Source: Saccoglossus kowalevskii (lineage: Eukaryota > Hemichordata > Enteropneusta > Harrimaniidae). From it: DNA of 12,247 nt. This document shows, piece by piece, positions 8,386 to 12,247 of the stretch. The notes under the pieces are model-generated. The model ran no database searches. It saw only the letters and a list, made by a program, of their open reading frames with translations, and was not told where the DNA came from. The stretch is taken from assembly GCF_000003605.2 (NCBI RefSeq), contig NW_003112969.1, positions 231,168 to 243,414 of the forward strand, read 5' to 3'. The position numbers and the translations under genes are program-made. Position 1 is the first letter of the stretch; the number at the start of each line of letters is the position of its first letter.

Positions 8386-9038
8386 CCGCCGGTGACTTCT
8401 TCTTAAACCTAATTAAATTTTAGTAACATCTCAGTTTATACTCGCTGATCTGCGCAACAGTCAAAGTCGTCATCTTTGTTTATATGAGACGGCGCGACGG
8501 CTACCGCCCTTTAATGCAACTATAACATATTTATAAACTACAGGGATGCAACAGAACAGGCCAGACGTGCTGAAATCCAATGTGTAATGTAACAGAGGAA
8601 ATCGTATGATTCAGTATAACCCATGGTCGTCGTGAGCTATTGTTACCATTATTGTTTGGGTCGAACTACATAGATCGGGCAACACGTGGTTGTTATTTTG
8701 TAGGAGGAGGAGCGGGGTATAACATATGTTGTACTCAAGACTTATATTTTATAATTCCTTCTTAAATCTTACCACGACTGGTCTATTCTAAGACGAATTC
8801 ATTGCTATTATTTATTCATGATCTGCATTGACGCCATGGAACCCGGGAGTGGAACAGTTCCAAAATAGAAAAGTAGGCGTGTACTTGCGAACAAGATTGT
8901 GTTTCAAAAACGACAACTGTGGAGGGCGCGGCAGAACAGATCAGTCATGGAAATTACGCGTCAACAAACTTGTTCTTTATATAAAACAGTTAAATTACCA
9001 CGACTAGGCCAGTCTTCTCAAGATCGTGCTCAGACATA
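8386..9038. other. No gene found; unassigned sequence 3' of the LINE
   Basis: No convincing coding frame or RNA gene is visible. It may be LINE 3' flank or a different decayed element. TTACCACGACT occurs at 8769-8779 and 8995-9005, each followed by a related GGYCNRTCT-like stretch and preceded by AT-rich sequence, suggesting an old duplication with a 226-bp offset. Confidence 0.4.
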
Positions 9039-9109
9039 AATAAATCTTGATGTTGTACTTTATTGCCTCGATTCGGCACAATTCAGTAGTGCAGCAAAAA
9101 AAAAAAAAA
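9039..9109 (+). terminator. AATAAA and A14 run: possible retroposon 3' end
   Basis: AATAAA at 9039-9044 (in ATAAATAAATC) is followed 51 nt later by 14 consecutive A at 9096-9109. The arrangement fits the polyadenylated tail of a retroposed copy read on the plus strand, although the gap is longer than the usual 10-30 nt. It could equally be an A-rich microsatellite. No matching target-site duplication was recognised. Confidence 0.3.
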
Positions 9110-9432
9110 CTATCCAATAACTTTAACTTGTCGCAAATATTAGACTTGCTGATGCAATTAACCTATCCTGCAATAAAAAAAGGTACAATCATGATTTCTA
9201 ACTAAAAAAAAATAATGAGTTGTACTCAAGATATCTGTGGAACACCAACAAAATAAGTTAATTTACGGAAATTAGTATGCATATAATTTAATCCTTAAGT
9301 AAACATTATAGGGTTTATGTATGGTACCTATGTATCAAGTTTCATTGAAACCTGACGAGTGGCTGATATATTGCCGGAAAAGCTGAGAATTTGTTATGTA
9401 ATAGGCAAATTAGTTTTTTTTAAATTAGTTAG
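9110..9432. other. AT-rich spacer with one repeat fragment
   Basis: No coding signal. Positions 9328-9377 hold TATGTATCAAGTTTCATTGA followed by GACGAGTGGCTGATATATTG and CCGG, the counterpart of the fragment at 6654-6694. TTGTACTCAAGA at 9220-9231 repeats a word also seen at 8726-8737. Confidence 0.4.
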
Positions 9433-9790
9433 TGCTTGAGCGTTCTGCAATTGCAATGTATTAAAAAAACTCGCATATTGATACATCAATATGATCCTAC
9501 TATAGATAAATTAATGATACAAAATATAAAATCATATAAAACTTAATAACATCCTTAAGAATTTTATAGAACGTGGACATACCAGTAGATGTTTTGAAGA
9601 AGTAATTCGATCACATGTGTTATTGACGCATCTAAAACGTGCTTGAGAGTTCTACAACTGCAATACAATAAAGAAAGTTGGAGTTTGGGAATATGTACTC
9701 TGTGTTCAACAGTTGAGAATGAATTACAATTTCTATTAGAATTATAATATGGGAAACTCGAAACATTCAGTTTGGTAACATAAACTATAA
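9433..9790 (+). pseudogene. Second LINE-like remnant, C-terminal CTLC motif
   Basis: The open piece 9598-9744 contains NKESWSLGICTLCS (from 9667; the CxxC is 9694-9705) and then VENELQFLLEL (9712-9744); after a stop the frame goes on YGKLETFSL. Many LINE ORF2 proteins end in a CxxC motif followed by an E-D/N-E-x-x-F-L-L segment and a further Cys, and the order here fits. The terminal Cys/His residues are not intact. The motif differs from the Tx1 C-terminus, so this is probably another LINE family. A related leading segment (CLSVLQLQ) is read at 9433-9456, about 207 bp before its counterpart CLRVLQLQ at 9640-9663. An antisense frame (9564-9836) is a shadow. Confidence 0.45.
9474..9493. repeat. 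20-bp palindrome
   Basis: CATATTGAT (9474-9482) and ATCAATATG (9485-9493) are perfect 9-bp inverted arms with a 2-nt centre. Confidence 0.8.
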
Positions 9791-10134
9791 TTATATGAAA
9801 TGAGGTTAAATACCTGTTTTCGAATTTTGCAAACAATCTGAATGGTAATTATTATAGAGTAGGCACCGAGTACGACGAAAATGTTAGTGCTGGATCTAAA
9901 TTAGAAACCAATTACACGACCACTGCATTAAAAATGAACCTCTCCATTTACACTGTGATACTTGAAACATTGTTGGTGATTTAATACAATGATTTATATC
10001 ACTTGTCAAACATGTTAACACATGATTTAGTTTGCAAAGTAACCGCGCGAGGGCGTAATTCATAACCTCAGGCGAATAAACTGACCAATGGGAAAGCAAC
10101 TTGTATGGTAGTTCTGCCAAACTGGTTGGAGCAG
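9791..10134. other. No gene found
   Basis: AT-rich sequence. The minus-strand frame at 9896-10120 has no protein-like features I recognise, and no repeats or RNA genes were seen. Confidence 0.4.
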
Positions 10135-10167
10135 TGTTGTAATATGCTAGGATTGCATATTACAACA
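10135..10167. repeat. Perfect 13-bp inverted repeat (hairpin)
   Basis: TGTTGTAATATGC (10135-10147) and GCATATTACAACA (10155-10167) are exact reverse complements around the 7-nt loop TAGGATT. The pair is bounded by AGTG on the left (10132-10135 overlapping) and by AGTG on the right (10167-10170). No T-run follows, so it is not a Pol III or intrinsic terminator. It may be a foldback element core or chance. Confidence 0.85.
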
Positions 10168-10170
10168 GTG

Positions 10171-10597
10171 TATTAATTACAAAAGTTTACATAAACTGAT
10201 ATATTCTCAAAATAGCCCATTATAAAATGGTATAACTTAGTGCTTCAATAGCCTGTGGATGTAAAATGTATCTTGTTCAAAAACAAACACTGGTGAATAA
10301 TATGAATGACCTGTGTTACTAGGTCAGTTTGTGGTCACAGTATAGAGTCGTGTCTAGGTTATTTTTATTCATAAAATAGACAGATATTTATTGCATGTAT
10401 TGTGCAGTTCCAATGCAGTACAACCATGTACAATTTAACCTTTTTAAACTCCCTGAACGGCGAATCTGATTGGTACTTATACTCAATTTAAAGGAAAGGT
10501 CAATCCTGTCAATATTGTTGGCCATATAGCAGCAGTTATGTACACTTATTTAAATAATGGACAAAACAAATTAAAAAAATAAATAAATAATAGAGTT
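10171..10597. other. No gene found; AT-rich spacer
   Basis: Contains an AAAT-type simple repeat at about 10577-10590 and the everted AGGTCA pair listed separately. No coding or RNA gene seen. Confidence 0.4.
10307..10326. promoter_or_regulatory. Everted AGGTCA pair, 8-nt spacer
   Basis: TGACCT at 10307-10312 and AGGTCA at 10321-10326 form an everted repeat (ER8) of the nuclear-receptor half-site, with GGTCAC nearby at 10333-10338. Retinoid-type receptors can use such spacing. Sequence match only; no gene is visible next to it. Confidence 0.25.
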
Positions 10598-10625
10598 ATG
10601 ATACCATATAATATTCCATATAGCC

Positions 10626-10708
10626 GCCGCCATCTTAGCAATTTTCGAGCGCCCTCTATTGGGTCAGACGAGAATACGAGCAGGGTTTATTTGTACACTG
10701 TGACGTCA
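10626..10708. promoter_or_regulatory. Promoter-like motif cluster: YY1-, CTCF/CCAAT- and CRE-like sites
   Basis: Within 83 bp: GCCGCCATCTT (10626-10636) matches the YY1 core on the reverse strand; GCGCCCTCTATTGG (10649-10662) reads CCAATAGAGGGCGC on the minus strand, matching 13 of 14 positions of the CTCF core consensus, and contains an inverted CCAAT box; TGACGTCA (10701-10708) is a complete palindromic CRE for CREB/ATF proteins. No TATA box is evident, as expected for a YY1-type TATA-less promoter. I see no downstream gene inside the window, so the role is inferred from motif content alone. Confidence 0.35.
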
Positions 10709-10980
10709 AAGGCTAGGTTAATTAGTGTCCAACTTAGGGGTTACACAATGTATAATGAAGAGAAAAGTTATCACTTAGAGAGTCATAATTCATTGCGCAA
10801 CTTTCAAGGGAGTGATGGCTGTCTGCAAATACACTACTCATTTTGCCCAATCTTCCGCTTTTACAAAATAGAATTCCCTTCTATCGACTATCAGCAATTT
10901 AACATGTTTGTATTTTCCGCCGTGACAAAGCAGGAGTATTTTTCCACCCATGTTTTGCTACTTCTGGGAAAGTGGTATAT

Positions 10981-11037
10981 CGACCGCTTACTGCTTAATT
11001 TCCGACCGCGCGGTTTTGTCCGACCGGAAATCGACCG
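10981..11037 (+). repeat. Four CGACCG words in 57 bp
   Basis: CGACCG occurs at 10981-10986, 11003-11008, 11021-11026 and 11032-11037, spaced 22, 18 and 11 nt. An ACCGCGCGGT palindrome (11005-11014) lies among them, and TTTCCG (10999-11004... CGGAAA 11025-11030) forms a short inverted pair. Just downstream, CTCGCTGG/CTCGCTCA (about 11057-11072) is a short direct repeat. Confidence 0.5.
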
Positions 11038-11077
11038 CATTTTAATCGTTTTTTTAGCTCGCTGGCTCGCTCATTGA

Positions 11078-12089
11078 AAACACCGTCCGCTTGCCCAAAC
11101 ACTGATCACTGATACATGAATGGTCGAATTGGTGGTTTTGATAGTAAAGTACGAAAATACTATTATTAAATTTCGAACGACACTTCAAATCTATAGTTGT
11201 ACGAAACTTGTATCGTTCGCGAAAGCAACTGCACTGGAACCTCCTGTTAGGTGATTTGGGTGCTTGTTCTAACTGTAATATTTTTATTTTATTTTAATGA
11301 GACAGTTACGTGAAAAAAGATAGCTAACTCCTTTCGACAGAGCAAAGAAACGAGGAGAATATTAATGATTAATTCCAAAAATAACGATACCAAAATCACG
11401 TCGGTCCACAGGCGGTTGGTTGGTATGGTAACATTTGACATTCAATGTTCAAAACAAGTCACGATCAGTGTCGTAAATTATTCTCACAAAATAATATTTT
11501 CGAATAAAACAGCCACATGCCCTGAAAAAATCGAACAGAACTTGACATGAATAATTAATTGGGCTTCAGAAAAAAAACGTGTCAAATTTAATTATAGTCA
11601 AAAATATTTGGTGACCAGTTGATGAACAATTCGAAAATCATTATTCACACGCGAAAGTCCTTCGGTACTGAAAATCATTGACCCTACTCTGGTTTACCTT
11701 ATTTCAAAACTTGCAAATAAAACTGATTCGCCGTGAACTCTAATATATTTCAGCCTATTTTTTTTTCTTTTTAAACTGTGGTCAAATCTCACCCGTTTGT
11801 CAAAATATAACGATGTTTTTCATTGAATATTTTTAAAGCCTGTCACAGCAAAAAAGTATGGGAATCGACGCCGGAAATTGGATGGTACTATCAGGGGTAA
11901 ATCCTTCTACTCTCGGGTTCTCCACACTTGCCAGGGGGGAATCTCGTCTCATCTCTATATCGCGTCCCCTTGAGGTACGGGATCAGGAAAGTCACTTATA
12001 CTTTACAGTCAAATAAGACACACACAACGAAATACGTTTCAACTCTCGTCTTAGTCGGTCAATCAAGCACTCTATAAGACACAGCGCCC
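11078..12089. other. No gene found
   Basis: AT-rich sequence with poly-T tracts (for example around 11759-11774) and short frames without recognisable products. An imperfect inverted repeat pairs 11171-11183 (TTTCGAACGACAC) with 11210-11224 (GTATCGTTCGCGAAA), with one mismatch and a 2-nt bulge. The part from about 11900 rightwards is less AT-rich. Confidence 0.4.
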
Positions 12090-12220
12090 TGGGGAAAAAA
12101 TCCCCAAGACTATCGCAAGGCTGACCCAAGACTCTCTTAGACTGCGTCAACACTCGCCCCAAGGCTCTCCAGGACTGCACTCGACTGCGTCTCTCGTGGA
12201 GTATTCGCCAAGACCAACTC
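12090..12220. repeat. Cluster of CCCCAAGACT-type short repeats with hairpin
   Basis: A 6-bp stem, TGGGGA (12090-12095) with TCCCCA (12101-12106), has an A5 loop. Its right arm starts the first of several related words: CCCCAAGACTATC 12103-12115, CCCAAGACTCTC about 12125-12136, CCCCAAGGCTCTC about 12157-12169, and GCCAAGACCAACTC about 12207-12220. GACTGCGTC occurs at 12140-12148 and 12183-12191. An AATAAA is present on the minus strand (TTTATT at 12229-12234), just upstream of the cluster in that direction, so an LTR or 5'-leader read leftwards is conceivable. The minus-strand frame 11992-12243 has no recognisable product. The window ends before the unit can be defined. Confidence 0.5.
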
Positions 12221-12247
12221 AAACTCTCTTTATTCATTTTCAAAATT

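Larger units (their letters stand above)
10598..11077 (+). other. 159-codon ORF of unknown meaning
   Basis: The longest open frame in the right third of the window. The product is mildly basic, has no signal peptide or clear transmembrane segment, and ends in a repeated-looking Arg-rich part (YIDRLLLNFRPRGF, then RPEIDRI). I recognise no family. Its first 110 nt coincide with a cluster of promoter-type motifs, and the Arg-rich end is the translation of the repeated CGACCG words, both of which argue against a real protein. The region is GC-richer than its flanks, which makes long open frames more likely by chance. A first exon cannot be excluded. Confidence 0.15.

Noticed and set aside
11900-11930. 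tRNA 3' end or LTR primer-binding site around CTCCACACTTGCCA
   Set aside because: The expected T-loop pattern TTCRANNCC is not present and no paired LTR is visible.
11939-11958. AATCTCGTCTCATCTC resembles a stretch of 5S rRNA
   Set aside because: The similarity does not extend on either side and the internal promoter boxes are absent; probably chance.

Overview
This window looks like intergenic, transposon-rich nuclear DNA from an animal, probably a marine invertebrate. It is AT-rich, has no compact operon-like gene packing, and I can support no intact protein-coding gene, rRNA or tRNA in it. The organism call is inference: the best recognisable element is a Tx1-type (L1-superfamily) LINE, a kind common in amphioxus, hemichordates, echinoderms, molluscs and fish. 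I cannot choose among these.

Layout. 50-330 is a CpG-dense block full of GTCG/CGAC words with a long imperfect palindrome. 331-3170 is AT-rich with no supported gene; it holds an unexpected set of five AGCAACC words (510-1531) and two weak minus-strand ORFs (1782-2063 and 2477-2671). 3173-3871 is a degenerate array with a pitch near 145 bp. 4036-8385 is a decayed Tx1-like LINE: an ORF1 remnant with a CCHC zinc knuckle and a Ser/Pro-rich tail, an endonuclease remnant, a reverse transcriptase remnant, and a C-terminal domain remnant. The LINE is split between endonuclease and RT by a second array (5574-6748) that shares the spacing and the CATGTGACC word of the first. Stop codons, frameshifts, a 13-bp duplication, and changed catalytic residues (endonuclease SDH to SGH; RT YADD to YTDD) show it is dead.

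8386-9110 is unassigned sequence ending in AATAAA plus an A14 run, which may be a retroposon 3' end. 9433-9790 carries a second, different LINE-like remnant with a C-terminal CTLC motif. 9800-10600 has a perfect 13-bp hairpin and an everted AGGTCA pair. 10598-11077 is the most promoter-like stretch: YY1-like, CTCF-like/inverted CCAAT and full CRE motifs within 83 bp, overlapping a 159-codon ORF of unknown meaning and followed by four CGACCG words. The right end (12090-12220) is a cluster of short CCCCAAGACT-type repeats with a small hairpin.

The LINE ORFs would once have worked together (ORF1 as RNA chaperone, ORF2 as endonuclease plus RT). Nothing else here forms a pathway. The most novel-looking signal is the pair of ~145-bp pitch arrays around and inside the LINE.
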